Below, piece after piece: positions 50,248 to 58,515 of a stretch of DNA of 64,000 nt (position 1 is the first letter of the stretch; each line of letters begins with the position of its first letter). Made by a program: the position numbers and the translations under genes. The DNA comes from Oscillospiraceae bacterium (lineage in GTDB: Bacteria; Bacillota; Clostridia; Oscillospirales; Oscillospiraceae): NCBI GenBank assembly GCA_902795045.1, contig CADBJU010000013.1, positions 1 through 64,000 of the forward strand. Direction: 5' to 3'. The notes beneath the pieces are model-generated. The model saw only the letters and a program-made list of their open reading frames with translations. It was not told the DNA's origin and searched no databases.

Positions 50248-50754
50248 ATGCCCGACACAAAAAAACTCATCGTCTCCGCCGAGCTTCTGGCGCTGGACGT
50301 AGTGCTCACGCGCCTGCTTGCCGTCAATACACCGGTCATGAAGATCGGCCTCGGCTTTGCGGCGGTGGCTCTGTGCGCCATATTATACGGTCCCTGGTGG
50401 GCGGCCCTGGTGGCTGCGCTGGGGGACCTGGTGGGCGCGCTTCTGTTTCCGACCGGCGCCTTCTTCCCGGGCTTTACGCTGACGGCGGCCTGCACCGGCC
50501 TCATTTTCGGCCTGTGCCTGTACCGCCGGGACAGGAGCCTTCTTTGGCCCATCCTCGCGGCGGTACTCAACGTGGTGCTGGTGTCGTACCTTGCCAATAC
50601 CGCCATGATCTCCTATATCAGCGGCACCCCGTATACGACGCTTCTCAAGGCGCGGGCGGTGCAGCTTGCGGTGATGCTGCCGGTACAGGGCGCGGTGCTG
50701 AGCTTTCTCCACCGCTCATCCGCCATCAAAAAGCTGCTGGAGAGGGCAAAATAA
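50248..50754 (+). CDS. folT: Folate-type ECF transporter S component
   Basis: A 168-residue membrane protein with about five to six helices. The sequence AILYGPWWAALVAALGDLVG, ALLFPTGAFFPGFTLTAACT matches the FolT-like group of ECF S components, which bind the vitamin and use shared EcfAA'T modules (not in this window). The short 5' leader leaves no room for a THF riboswitch. ATG follows GGGGAAG. Confidence 0.8.
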   Translation: MPDTKKLIVSAELLALDVVLTRLLAVNTPVMKIGLGFAAVALCAILYGPWWAALVAALGDLVGALLFPTGAFFPGFTLTAACTGLIFGLCLYRRDRSLLWPILAAVLNVVLVSYLANTAMISYISGTPYTTLLKARAVQLAVMLPVQGAVLSFLHRSSAIKKLLERAK

Positions 50755-50773
50755 GAAAAAGCGCGTATAAGCG

Positions 50774-50802
50774 TTGACTTTACAGCGCAGGTCGCGTAAA
50801 AT
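50774..50802 (+). promoter_or_regulatory. Promoter of nfnAB
   Basis: TTGACT (50774-50779), 17 bases, TAAAAT (50797-50802), 63 bases before the start. Confidence 0.7.
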
Positions 50803-50865
50803 AGAAGTGTTGCAAAGTCAACAGAAAAACCGCAAATCCATTATTATATGTATAGAGGTGTTTCC

Positions 50866-51732
50866 ATGTACAAGGTAGTAACCAAGCGTTTCCTCAACGA
50901 CGCCAAGACCATCTGCCTGTTCGAGATCGAGGCGCCGCTGGCGGCCAAACACGCGCAGGCCGGTCAGTTCGTCATCTTCCGTCTGGACGAGCAGGGCGAG
51001 CGCGTCCCCGTCTCCGTTGCCGACTGGGACCGTGAGAAGGGCACCGTCTCCGTCATGGTGCAGGCGGCCGGCCGTACCACCAAGATGCTCCACACCGTCG
51101 AGCAGGGCGATTACATCTCCGACTTCGTCGGCCCCCTCGGCCGCGCCACCGAGATGGAAGGCCTCAAGAAGGTCTGCGTGGTCGGCGGCGGCGTGGGCTG
51201 CGCCATTGCCTACCCCATCGCGAAAGAGATGCACAAGCGCGGCATCGAGGTCACCTTCATCGGCGGTTTCCGCTCCGCTGACATCGTCATTCTCAAGGAC
51301 GAGCTGAAGGAGGCCTCCGACAAGCTCATCATGTGCACCGACGACGGCACCTACGGCGAGAAGGGCTTCACCACCGTCTTCCTCAAGCAGGAGATCGAAA
51401 AGAACATCGCTGAGGGCAAGCCCCAGTTTGACCGCGTCATCGCCATCGGCCCCGACATCATGATGAAGTTCCTGGCCGACGTGACCCGCCCCTACGGCAT
51501 CAGCACCATCATCTCCCTCGACCCCATCATGGTCGACGGCACCGGCATGTGCGGTGGCTGCCGCGTCATCGTCGGCGGCGAGACCAAGTTCGCCTGCGTC
51601 GACGGCCCCGACTTTGACGCACACCAGGTCGATTTTGATTCGCTCCTGAAGCGCGCCGCCTTCTACAAAGAGGAGCAGGATTTGGCCGCCCAGCACATCT
51701 GCAACATGACGGGAGGAAAGAGAAATGGCTAA
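50866..51732 (+). CDS. nfnA: NADH-dependent ferredoxin:NADP+ oxidoreductase subunit A (FNR-like)
   Basis: A 288-residue protein of the dihydroorotate dehydrogenase electron-transfer/FNR fold: FAD-binding ERVPVSVADWD (RxPxS/T), NAD(P)-binding VCVVGGGVGCAIAYPIAKEM, and a [2Fe-2S] segment DGTGMCGGCRVIVGG followed by FACVDGPDFD. Coupled by eight overlapping bases to a GltD-like subunit, which is the NfnAB arrangement; this complex bifurcates electrons between NADH, ferredoxin and NADPH. The alternative name (sulfide dehydrogenase or glutamate-synthase-like) is less likely without gltA. Confidence 0.85.
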   Translation: MYKVVTKRFLNDAKTICLFEIEAPLAAKHAQAGQFVIFRLDEQGERVPVSVADWDREKGTVSVMVQAAGRTTKMLHTVEQGDYISDFVGPLGRATEMEGLKKVCVVGGGVGCAIAYPIAKEMHKRGIEVTFIGGFRSADIVILKDELKEASDKLIMCTDDGTYGEKGFTTVFLKQEIEKNIAEGKPQFDRVIAIGPDIMMKFLADVTRPYGISTIISLDPIMVDGTGMCGGCRVIVGGETKFACVDGPDFDAHQVDFDSLLKRAAFYKEEQDLAAQHICNMTGGKRNG

Positions 51733-53125
51733 TATGAGACTGACCAAGAACGAAATGCCCGAGCAGGACCCCATCGTCCGTGCCGGTAATTTCGACGAAG
51801 TGGCCCTGGGCTACACCCCGGAGATGGCCATTGACGAGGCCAAGCGCTGCCTCAACTGCAAGAACCCCGCCTGCCGTACCGGCTGCCCCGTGGCGGTCCG
51901 CATTCCCGAGTTCATCGCCAAGGTTGCCGAGGGCGAGTTTGAAGCCGCCTACGACATCATCACTTCCACAAACTCCCTGCCCGCCATCTGCGGCCGTGTG
52001 TGTCCCCAGGAAAAGCAGTGCGAAAGCAAGTGCGTCCGCGGCCTGAAGGGCGAGTCCGTCGGCATCGGCAGACTCGAGCGCTTTGTGGCAGACTACCACA
52101 TGGCCCAGCAGGAGAAGCTTTCGAAGGTCGAGGTCGAAGTCCCCGCCTCCAATGGCCACCGCATCGCGGTCGTCGGCTCCGGCCCTGCGGGCCTGACCTG
52201 CGCGGGCGACCTTAGAAAGATGGGCTACGACGTGACCATCTTCGAGGCCCTGCACAAGTCCGGCGGCGTGCTGGTGTACGGCATCCCGCAGTTCCGTCTT
52301 CCCAAGGAGATCGTGGCCAAGGAGATCGAAAACCTCAAGGCCATGGGCGTCAAGATCATCAACAACGCCATCATCGGCAAGTCCGAGACCGTGGACGAGC
52401 TGTTTGCCGACGGCTTTGAGGCCGTGTTCATCGGCTCCGGCGCGGGCCTGCCCCAGTTCCTGCACATCCCCGGCGAGAACCTGCTGGGCGTCTACACCGC
52501 CAATGAGCTGCTGACCCGCGTAAACCTCATGAAGGCCTACCGCGACGATTACGATACCCCCATCAAGCACTTCCACCGTGTCGCCGTCGTCGGCGCCGGC
52601 AATGTCGCCATGGACGCCGCGCGTGTCGCCAAGCGTCTCGGCGCGGAGCATGTCTACATCTGCTACCGCCGCGGCCGCGACGAGCTGCCTGCCCGTCTGG
52701 AAGAGGTCGAGCATGCCGAGGCCGAGGGCATCGAGTTTAACCTCCTCAATAACCCGACCCGCATCCTCGCGGGCGAGGACGGCTTTGTCACCGGCATCGA
52801 GCTTCTGCGCCAGGAGCTGGGCGAGCCCGACGAGAAGGGCCGCCGCTCTCCCGTCCCCGTGAAGGGCAGCGAGTGGGTCCTGGACGTGGACACCGTCATC
52901 ATCGCCATCGGCACCAGCCCTAACCCCCTCATCCGCAACACCACCGGCGGCCTGACCTTTACCCGCAAAGGCGGCATTGAGGCCGACGAGGGCGGCGTGA
53001 CGGCCCGCGAGGGCGTCTTCGCCGGCGGCGACGCCGTCACCGGCGCGGCCACCGTTATCCTCGCCATGGGCGCAGGCAAGGCGGGCGCTGTCTCCATCGA
53101 CAACTATATCAAGAGCAAGCAATAA
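51725..53125 (+). CDS. nfnB: NADH-dependent ferredoxin:NADP+ oxidoreductase subunit B (GltD-like)
   Basis: A 466-residue flavoprotein: N-terminal 4Fe-4S region (CLNCKNPACRTGCPV and CGRVCPQEKQCESKCV), FAD-binding IAVVGSGPAGLTCAGDLRKM, NADPH-binding RVAVVGAGNVAMDAARVAKR, and the FAD-interacting end GVFAGGDAVTGAATVILAMG. It is the larger subunit of NfnAB. Start ATG lies inside the end of nfnA. A strong terminator follows. Confidence 0.9.
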   Translation: MANMRLTKNEMPEQDPIVRAGNFDEVALGYTPEMAIDEAKRCLNCKNPACRTGCPVAVRIPEFIAKVAEGEFEAAYDIITSTNSLPAICGRVCPQEKQCESKCVRGLKGESVGIGRLERFVADYHMAQQEKLSKVEVEVPASNGHRIAVVGSGPAGLTCAGDLRKMGYDVTIFEALHKSGGVLVYGIPQFRLPKEIVAKEIENLKAMGVKIINNAIIGKSETVDELFADGFEAVFIGSGAGLPQFLHIPGENLLGVYTANELLTRVNLMKAYRDDYDTPIKHFHRVAVVGAGNVAMDAARVAKRLGAEHVYICYRRGRDELPARLEEVEHAEAEGIEFNLLNNPTRILAGEDGFVTGIELLRQELGEPDEKGRRSPVPVKGSEWVLDVDTVIIAIGTSPNPLIRNTTGGLTFTRKGGIEADEGGVTAREGVFAGGDAVTGAATVILAMGAGKAGAVSIDNYIKSKQ

Positions 53126-53140
53126 TCCTGAAAAACACCG

Positions 53141-53174
53141 AACCCGGCAGAGCACATGCCCTGCCGGGTTTTCT
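53141..53174. terminator. Terminator after nfnB
   Basis: AACCCGGCAG and CTGCCGGGTT pair around AGCACATGCC, followed by TTCTTATCC. It also lies at the 3' side of the convergent Clp gene. Confidence 0.85.
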
Positions 53175-53184
53175 TATCCTTTTC

Positions 53185-55395
53185 TCAGTTCGATCCCGTC
53201 GCCCTCGCATACCGCCGTAACAACACTGCCGGGGCGGAGCGTGCCCTCCAGCAGCAATTGCGCAGCCCGGTCCACGATCTCGCGGCGGTTTCGCTGCGGC
53301 CCATTTCGGCAAGGCGGCGGGCCGCGTCCTCGGGGACGATGAGGCGCAGGCCGAGGTTTTCAAAACGCGTCTCCACCTCCTTCAAGAGCCTGCGGGTGAT
53401 AGCAAGCATATCGCTTTCATCCAGGCGGCGGAAGACGATGATCTCATCCACGCGGTTGAGAAACTCCGGCTTGAAGGTGGTGCGCAGCTCCGCCCTCACC
53501 TGATCGCGCATGACACTCTCACCGCTGCCGCCGCCCGCAAAGCCCAGGGGCAGGCGGCCGTCGGTGATGGCCTTGGCCCCGACGTTCGAGGTCATGACCA
53601 CCACGGTGTTGGAAAAGTCCACCCGCCGTCCTGTGGAGTCGGTCAGGTGCCCGTCATCCATGATCTGCAGCAGGATGCTCCACACGTCCTCGTGGGCCTT
53701 CTCGATCTCGTCGAACAGGACCACCGACCAGGGGCGGCGCCGCACCTTCTCGGTGAGCTGTCCGCCGTCCTCGTAGCCCACATAGCCCGGGGGCGAGCCG
53801 ATGAGGCGGCTGACCGAGTGCTTTTCCATATACTCGGACATGTCGAGGCGGATGACCGCCCCGGCGTCACCGAAGACCGCGTCGGCCAGTGCCCGGCAGA
53901 GCTCGGTCTTGCCCACGCCCGTGGGGCCGCAGAAGAGGAAGGAGCCGATAGGGCGCGCCGGGTCCTTGAGCCCCACGCGCCCCCGGCGGATCGCCCGCGC
54001 CACGGCGGACACCGCCTCATCCTGCCCGACGATGCGCTCCTTCAAGCGGTCCTCCAGGGCGATGAGCCGCTCGCTCTCGCTCTCGGAGAGTCCCGTCACC
54101 GGGATGCCCGTCCAGACGGACAGCACGCGGGCTACATCCGCCTCCGTCACATTTGCCCCACCCTGCACCCGCACGGCGGCCCCGGCCTCGTCGAGAAGGT
54201 CGATGGCCTTGTCGGGCAGAAAGCGGTCGTTGATATAGCGCACGGAGAGGGAGCAGGCGGCCTCCATGGAGGCGTCGGAAAAGCGCACGCGGTGGTGCTT
54301 TTCCAGCGCCGGGCGCAGGGAGCGAAGCATCTCCATCGTGAGCTTCACGTCCGGCTCGCGCACCTGCACGGGCTGGAAGCGCCGCTCAAGGGCCGCGTCC
54401 CTTTCAATGTAGCGGCGGTATTCCTCGGGCGTCGTGGCGCCGATGATCTGCACCTCGCCCCGGCCCAGGGCGGGCTTTAAGATGTTGGCGGCGTCGATGG
54501 CTCCCTCCGCGCTGCCCGCGCCGACGATGGTGTGCAGCTCGTCGACGAAGAGGATCACGTCTCCGGCCCGGCGCACGTCCCGGAGAACGGACTTGACCCG
54601 GTCCTCAAAATCACCCCGATACTTGGTGCCTGCGAGCATCGCCGGGATGTCCAGGGACACGATGCGTTTGCCGCCGAGGTTCGGGGGCGCCTCGCCCCGG
54701 GCCACCGCAAGGGCCAGCCCCTCCGCCACGGCGGTCTTGCCCACGCCCGGCTCCCCGATGAGGACGGGATTGTTTTTGCTGCGCCGGGAGAGGATCTGGA
54801 TGGTGCGGCGGATCTCGGCGGAGCGGCCCACCACGGGGTCGATGAGGCCGCTTGCGGCGCGGTCGGTCAGGTCCAGACTGTACTGGTCGAGGATGCGCGT
54901 CTCCGCGCGCCTCAGCGGCGTGCGCAGGGTCCCGGTCTGGGGGCGGCCCCGGGGGTCGGGGTTGCCGAAGACATCCATGATGGCAGTGCAGACGTTGTTG
55001 AGGTCCACCCCCGCCCCGCGCAGGGCCCGCACCGCGCCGCACTCGTCCAGACGCAGAAGACCCAGCAGCAGGTGCTCTGTGCCGATGCAGCCGTGGCGCA
55101 GGGCCTGGGCCTCTTTTGCTGCCTGCTCGAGGGCTTTGCGGGCGTTGGGCGTCAGCCCCAGCCCCGGCGCGCCGGGGCAGCCCAGGCCGGATTCCCTGGC
55201 GATCACGCGGCGAAGGTGCTCACGCTCCAGCCCCTCGCGCCGGAGGATATGCGCGCCGAGACCGTCCTGCTCCTCCAGAATGCCGAGCAGCAGGTGCTCG
55301 GTGCCGATGTAGGCGTGGCCCAGTTCACCGGCGGCAGCGCGTGCGGCCTCGATGGCGATCTCCGCCCGCTGGGTAAATTTTTCGTTGCTCTTCAC
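53185..55395 (-). CDS. ClpC/ClpA-like AAA+ unfoldase with a damaged C-terminus
   Basis: About 736 residues: two Clp N repeats (FTQRAEIAIEAARAAAGELG..., about 5-145), AAA-1 with GEPGVGKT, no M domain (DLLDEAGAAVRV runs directly to GGANVTEADVARVLSVWTGI), AAA-2 with GPTGVGKT, and an LGF-type loop (LPLGFAGG) for ClpP contact. After EMGRSET the frame goes to AARSWTGLRNC, but one frame over the codons give RREIVDRAAQLLLEGTLRPG, the true family ending. The GARPLRR sensor-2 segment is gone, as if about 19 bases were deleted. Either a pseudogene, or an assembly error at one site. Start GTG at 55395 follows GGGGAGGG. Confidence 0.75.
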   Translation of the reverse strand: MKSNEKFTQRAEIAIEAARAAAGELGHAYIGTEHLLLGILEEQDGLGAHILRREGLEREHLRRVIARESGLGCPGAPGLGLTPNARKALEQAAKEAQALRHGCIGTEHLLLGLLRLDECGAVRALRGAGVDLNNVCTAIMDVFGNPDPRGRPQTGTLRTPLRRAETRILDQYSLDLTDRAASGLIDPVVGRSAEIRRTIQILSRRSKNNPVLIGEPGVGKTAVAEGLALAVARGEAPPNLGGKRIVSLDIPAMLAGTKYRGDFEDRVKSVLRDVRRAGDVILFVDELHTIVGAGSAEGAIDAANILKPALGRGEVQIIGATTPEEYRRYIERDAALERRFQPVQVREPDVKLTMEMLRSLRPALEKHHRVRFSDASMEAACSLSVRYINDRFLPDKAIDLLDEAGAAVRVQGGANVTEADVARVLSVWTGIPVTGLSESESERLIALEDRLKERIVGQDEAVSAVARAIRRGRVGLKDPARPIGSFLFCGPTGVGKTELCRALADAVFGDAGAVIRLDMSEYMEKHSVSRLIGSPPGYVGYEDGGQLTEKVRRRPWSVVLFDEIEKAHEDVWSILLQIMDDGHLTDSTGRRVDFSNTVVVMTSNVGAKAITDGRLPLGFAGGGSGESVMRDQVRAELRTTFKPEFLNRVDEIIVFRRLDESDMLAITRRLLKEVETRFENLGLRLIVPEDAARRLAEMGRSETAARSWTGLRNCCWRARSAPAVLLRRYARATGSN

Positions 55396-55528
55396 AGGGC
55401 ATCCCTCCCCTTGGTATAACAAATCCATTATCCTCCGCGCATGCCGCCGAAAGGGGCGAAACGCGGGGAGCAGAGAAAGTATCGCCAAAACCGAACCAAA
55501 ATATAGGCGCGAAATTCATGATTTGTAA

Positions 55529-55556
55529 TTGATTTTTGGAAGAGTTGTGTTACAAT
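55529..55556 (+). promoter_or_regulatory. Promoter of the ferredoxin gene
   Basis: TTGATT (55529-55534), 16 bases, TACAAT (55551-55556). Confidence 0.65.
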
Positions 55557-55598
55557 GTTCTTAGACCGAAAGGTCAATCTACATACGGAGGTAACATC

Positions 55599-55769
55599 AT
55601 GGCTTTTGTTATCACTGACGAGTGCCTGTCCTGCGGTTCCTGCGCAGCACAGTGTCCTGCCGAAGCGATCGATATGGGCGAACTGCACTACGAGATCAAC
55701 CCCGACAAGTGCCTGGAGTGCGGCGCATGCGCTGCCCAGTGCCCCGCCGAGGCGATCACCCAGGAGTAA
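55599..55769 (+). CDS. 2[4Fe-4S] ferredoxin
   Basis: A 56-residue clostridial-type ferredoxin: two motifs CLSCGSCAAQCP and CLECGACAAQCP (CxxCxxCxxxCP), giving eight cysteines for two 4Fe-4S clusters. It is the low-potential electron carrier of fermentative anaerobes and a likely partner of NfnAB. ATG at 55599 follows GGAGG. It has its own promoter and terminator, as expected for an abundant monocistronic ferredoxin. Confidence 0.96.
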   Translation: MAFVITDECLSCGSCAAQCPAEAIDMGELHYEINPDKCLECGACAAQCPAEAITQE

Positions 55770-55782
55770 TCCTGAGACATGA

Positions 55783-55811
55783 AAAGGGACTGTGAAAACA
55801 GTCCCTTTTTT
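55783..55811 (+). terminator. Terminator of the ferredoxin gene
   Basis: AAAGGGACTGT-GAAA-ACAGTCCCTTT followed by TTTC. Confidence 0.9.
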
Positions 55812-55851
55812 CATTCAATAGCGAACAAGGCGTAAGGAAAGGATTGGCGCT

Positions 55852-56568
55852 ATGTCCACGCCCGAAAACCTCTGGCCCGGCGGGCCGCGCTTTATCCAGG
55901 CGGAGCATTTCCGCCTCGGGACCGACTGCGTGCTGCTGGCGGACTTTGTGAACACAGCCGGGGCAAAGCGCGGCATCGAGCTCGGCTGCGCGTCCGGGGC
56001 GGCGATGCTGTTACTGCTTGAACGCTCCCCAAAACTCTTCATGACCGGACTCGAAATCGTGTCCGGGGCGGCTTCCCTTGCACGGGAGAACATGGCGCTC
56101 AACGACCTGACCGAGCGCAGCGAGATCATTACCGGCGATATACGCGACCACCGTGCCCTCTTTCGCGCGGGCAGCTTTGATCTGCTGGTGTGCAATCCGC
56201 CCTATTTCCCGCAGGGCAGCGGCGCCCTGCCGCAGGATGCCGACCGCGCCGCAGCAAGGAGCGAGCTATTATGTACCCTGTCGGAACTCTGCGCGGCTGC
56301 CGCATTCCTGCTTCAGACCGGCGGGCGCGCTTTCTTCGTCCACCGGCCCGAGCGCTTATCCGGGCTGCTGGTGAGCCTCACGGCGGCGGGGCTCGAGCCC
56401 AAGCGCCTGCGGCTTGTATGCAGGGACGCGCAGGCTGCGCCGAGCCTTGTGCTGGTGGAGGCGCGCCGCGGCGGCAGACCGGGCCTCACGTTGGAGCCGT
56501 CGTTGTACCTCCAAAATCCGGACGGCAGCGAAAGTGACGAATATAAGCATATTTACCATAGAATATAA
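55852..56568 (+). CDS. trmN6: tRNA1(Val) adenine-N6-methyltransferase-like protein
   Basis: A 238-residue class I methyltransferase: RGIELGCASGAAMLLLLERS (motif I), GLEIVSGAASLARENMALND, and VCNPPYF (NPPY/F of N6-adenine methyltransferases), the YfiC/TrmN6 pattern. It would modify A37 of tRNA-Val; other small-RNA targets are possible. ATG at 55852 follows AAGGAAAGG. Its 3' end touches a dispersed GTCATCC...GGATGAC repeat. Confidence 0.85.
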   Translation: MSTPENLWPGGPRFIQAEHFRLGTDCVLLADFVNTAGAKRGIELGCASGAAMLLLLERSPKLFMTGLEIVSGAASLARENMALNDLTERSEIITGDIRDHRALFRAGSFDLLVCNPPYFPQGSGALPQDADRAAARSELLCTLSELCAAAAFLLQTGGRAFFVHRPERLSGLLVSLTAAGLEPKRLRLVCRDAQAAPSLVLVEARRGGRPGLTLEPSLYLQNPDGSESDEYKHIYHRI

Positions 56569-56596
56569 GCTTTCAGACGTCATCCTTCGCTCACGC

Positions 56597-57532
56597 TCAG
56601 GATGACAGGTTGAGCGACGCAAGCTTCGTGCCGGGATAATAGTGGGCGAGGATCTCATGGTAATCCGCGCCGTCCATGGCCATGATGTCGGCCCCGTACT
56701 GGCTCATGCCCACACCGTGGCCGGAGCCCGTAACGGTGAAGGTGAAGATCCCGTCGGCGCAGTCGACGGTGAAGGCCGTGGAGCGGAGTTTTAATAATTC
56801 ACGAAGTTTCACGCCCGTAAAAACCTGACCGCAAATCACGGCCGCTGAAACTCTGCCGCTTTCGTCGCGGGTGATCTCTCCGAACCATTCCTCCGGCGGC
56901 GCGGAAAAATCCGCGTCAGGGCAGGCCGCAAGCAGCGTGTCACGCAGATCGAACACACCGATATCCACCCGGCTTACAAAGCCCGGGACACTGTCGGCGC
57001 TCTCGGGGCTCGACACGCTCACCAGATAGGGCAGCTCACTCCAGATCGCACCGCAGGCCTCGGTGAAGCCCGGCGAGGAGGAGTGAAAGGCGGTGAAGGC
57101 CGCCTGGCCCGCAAACTCCAGATACTCTCCGGCGGTGGAATAAACCGCGTCCCTTATGCGCGCAAGCTTCTCCGCGTCCTCCTCGCCCCGCCAGGCCTGG
57201 CAGCAGCGATAGTCCGTGCACACGTCCGCGTCCGCGTGCTTTCCCGAGCGCATGCAGTAGAGCGTGTAGGTACGCGCGGCGACAGCCTGGGCGCGCAGGG
57301 CCTCCGGCGCAAAATCCGCGGGCATCTCCGCCGCCACCACGCCCACCAGATACTCCTCCAGCGGCCCGGTGACGACCATATCTCCATGCTTCACGCGCAC
57401 CTCAACAGTCACAACGGCAGGGGAGGGGACAGAATGCACGTTCCGCAGCACAGCCAAAGCCAGCGCGAAAACGACAGCCGGCAATAACTTCACTTTCCAC
57501 TTTCCAATTTTCACTTTCCCGAAACTCCACAC
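56597..57532 (-). CDS. SpoIID/LytB-domain protein (stage II sporulation protein D-like)
   Basis: About 311 residues, with an N-terminal transmembrane helix (LLPAVVFALALAVLR) and an extracytoplasmic SpoIID domain: LEEYLVGVVAAEMPADFAPE with the catalytic-type Glu in AAEMP, LRAQAVAARTYTLYCM, FHSSSPGFTEACGAIW and SGHGVGMSQYGADIMA. SpoIID is a lytic transglycosylase that works with SpoIIP in engulfment. The start is uncertain: GTG at 57532, or a GTG six codons later after GGAG; the start region overlaps a purine-rich repeat (GAAAGTG) found elsewhere. Confidence 0.88.
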   Translation of the reverse strand: MWSFGKVKIGKWKVKLLPAVVFALALAVLRNVHSVPSPAVVTVEVRVKHGDMVVTGPLEEYLVGVVAAEMPADFAPEALRAQAVAARTYTLYCMRSGKHADADVCTDYRCCQAWRGEEDAEKLARIRDAVYSTAGEYLEFAGQAAFTAFHSSSPGFTEACGAIWSELPYLVSVSSPESADSVPGFVSRVDIGVFDLRDTLLAACPDADFSAPPEEWFGEITRDESGRVSAAVICGQVFTGVKLRELLKLRSTAFTVDCADGIFTFTVTGSGHGVGMSQYGADIMAMDGADYHEILAHYYPGTKLASLNLSS

Positions 57533-57550
57533 TATTTAAAAACCCTTTAC

Positions 57551-57579
57551 TTGACGGAACGCCATAAAGGGGATATAAT
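57551..57579 (+). promoter_or_regulatory. Promoter of the seven-helix membrane protein gene
   Basis: TTGACG (57551-57556), 17 bases, TATAAT (57574-57579). Confidence 0.75.
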
Positions 57580-57630
57580 TACACAGTTGCAAGTACTGCA
57601 CAATCATTTTATGGAATCGAGATACGGCTT

Positions 57631-58461
57631 ATGTATAAAAAACCTCTGGAAATCTGCTGCTATGTGGCCGGTGCGGGCGCATTCGGCGTGTTCTTCCGCT
57701 GGCTGCAGGATCAGCTCGCCTTTGACGAAAACGGCCTGAACGAGCGCAGTTTCTTCAATCTCCTGGTCCCGGCGATGGTCATCGCCTCCGCGCTGGTGTT
57801 CCGGCACTTCATCCGCTCCATGCAGGACAAGCGCCTCGCCCCGCCGAAGGACTTCTGCAAGGCGCTTTATAACCCGGGCAAGTTTTTCGCGATCCTGCGC
57901 TGGCTTGCGGGCCTTGTGATGATCGCGGGCGCGGTGGTGCTGATGATGACCACGGAGACCGACACGAACGCGGACATGATCCGTGTGCTGTGCCTGCTTG
58001 CGGCCCTGTCCGGGCTTGCCTTCCCACTGGTGCTTGGCCAGGCAAACTACGAGACCTTTGAGCACCAGACCCTGGTGCGTATCGGGTCGATGCTGCCGGT
58101 ACTGATGTACGCGGTGTGGCTGATCCTCAGCTATGTGCGCAACCAGCTCAACAGCGTGGTCTGGAGCTACGCGGTGGAGCTTGTGACGATCATGTTCGCC
58201 ATGATGGGCTTTTTCCGTGTGGGCTGCTTTGCCTTCCATGTGGAAAAGCAGTATAACGCCCTGTTCGGCGCGATGATGGGCACGATGATGTGCATCATGG
58301 CCCTGGCCGACGAGCGCTATATGGGCATGCAGCTGATCCTCCTTGCCTCGGCGGGGATGCTGCTGCTGTATACCTGGATCCTGGTGCGCAATCTCGAGCA
58401 GCTGCCGCCGAAGAAGATCGACGATCCGGCGGTGGACGAGGGCGGCTTTGAAAAGCTGTGA
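57631..58461 (+). CDS. Seven-helix membrane protein of unknown function
   Basis: A 276-residue protein with about seven hydrophobic helices (for example GAGAFGVFFRWLQ near the N-terminus, LRWLAGLVMIAGAVVLMM and LILLASAGMLLLYTWILV near the end) and an acidic C-terminal tail (DDPAVDEGG). No family recognised. The ribosome site is weak, but the promoter is good and a terminator follows, so it is a monocistronic gene. It starts 98 bases from the divergent SpoIID gene. Confidence 0.7.
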   Translation: MYKKPLEICCYVAGAGAFGVFFRWLQDQLAFDENGLNERSFFNLLVPAMVIASALVFRHFIRSMQDKRLAPPKDFCKALYNPGKFFAILRWLAGLVMIAGAVVLMMTTETDTNADMIRVLCLLAALSGLAFPLVLGQANYETFEHQTLVRIGSMLPVLMYAVWLILSYVRNQLNSVVWSYAVELVTIMFAMMGFFRVGCFAFHVEKQYNALFGAMMGTMMCIMALADERYMGMQLILLASAGMLLLYTWILVRNLEQLPPKKIDDPAVDEGGFEKL

Positions 58462-58470
58462 TACGAATTG

Positions 58471-58502
58471 ACGGGGACGGCGAAAGCCGTCCCCGTTTTT
58501 TG
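58471..58502 (+). terminator. Terminator of the seven-helix protein gene
   Basis: ACGGGGACGGC-GAAA-GCCGTCCCCGT followed by TTTTTG. Confidence 0.9.
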
Positions 58503-58515
58503 AGGAGTGAACACA

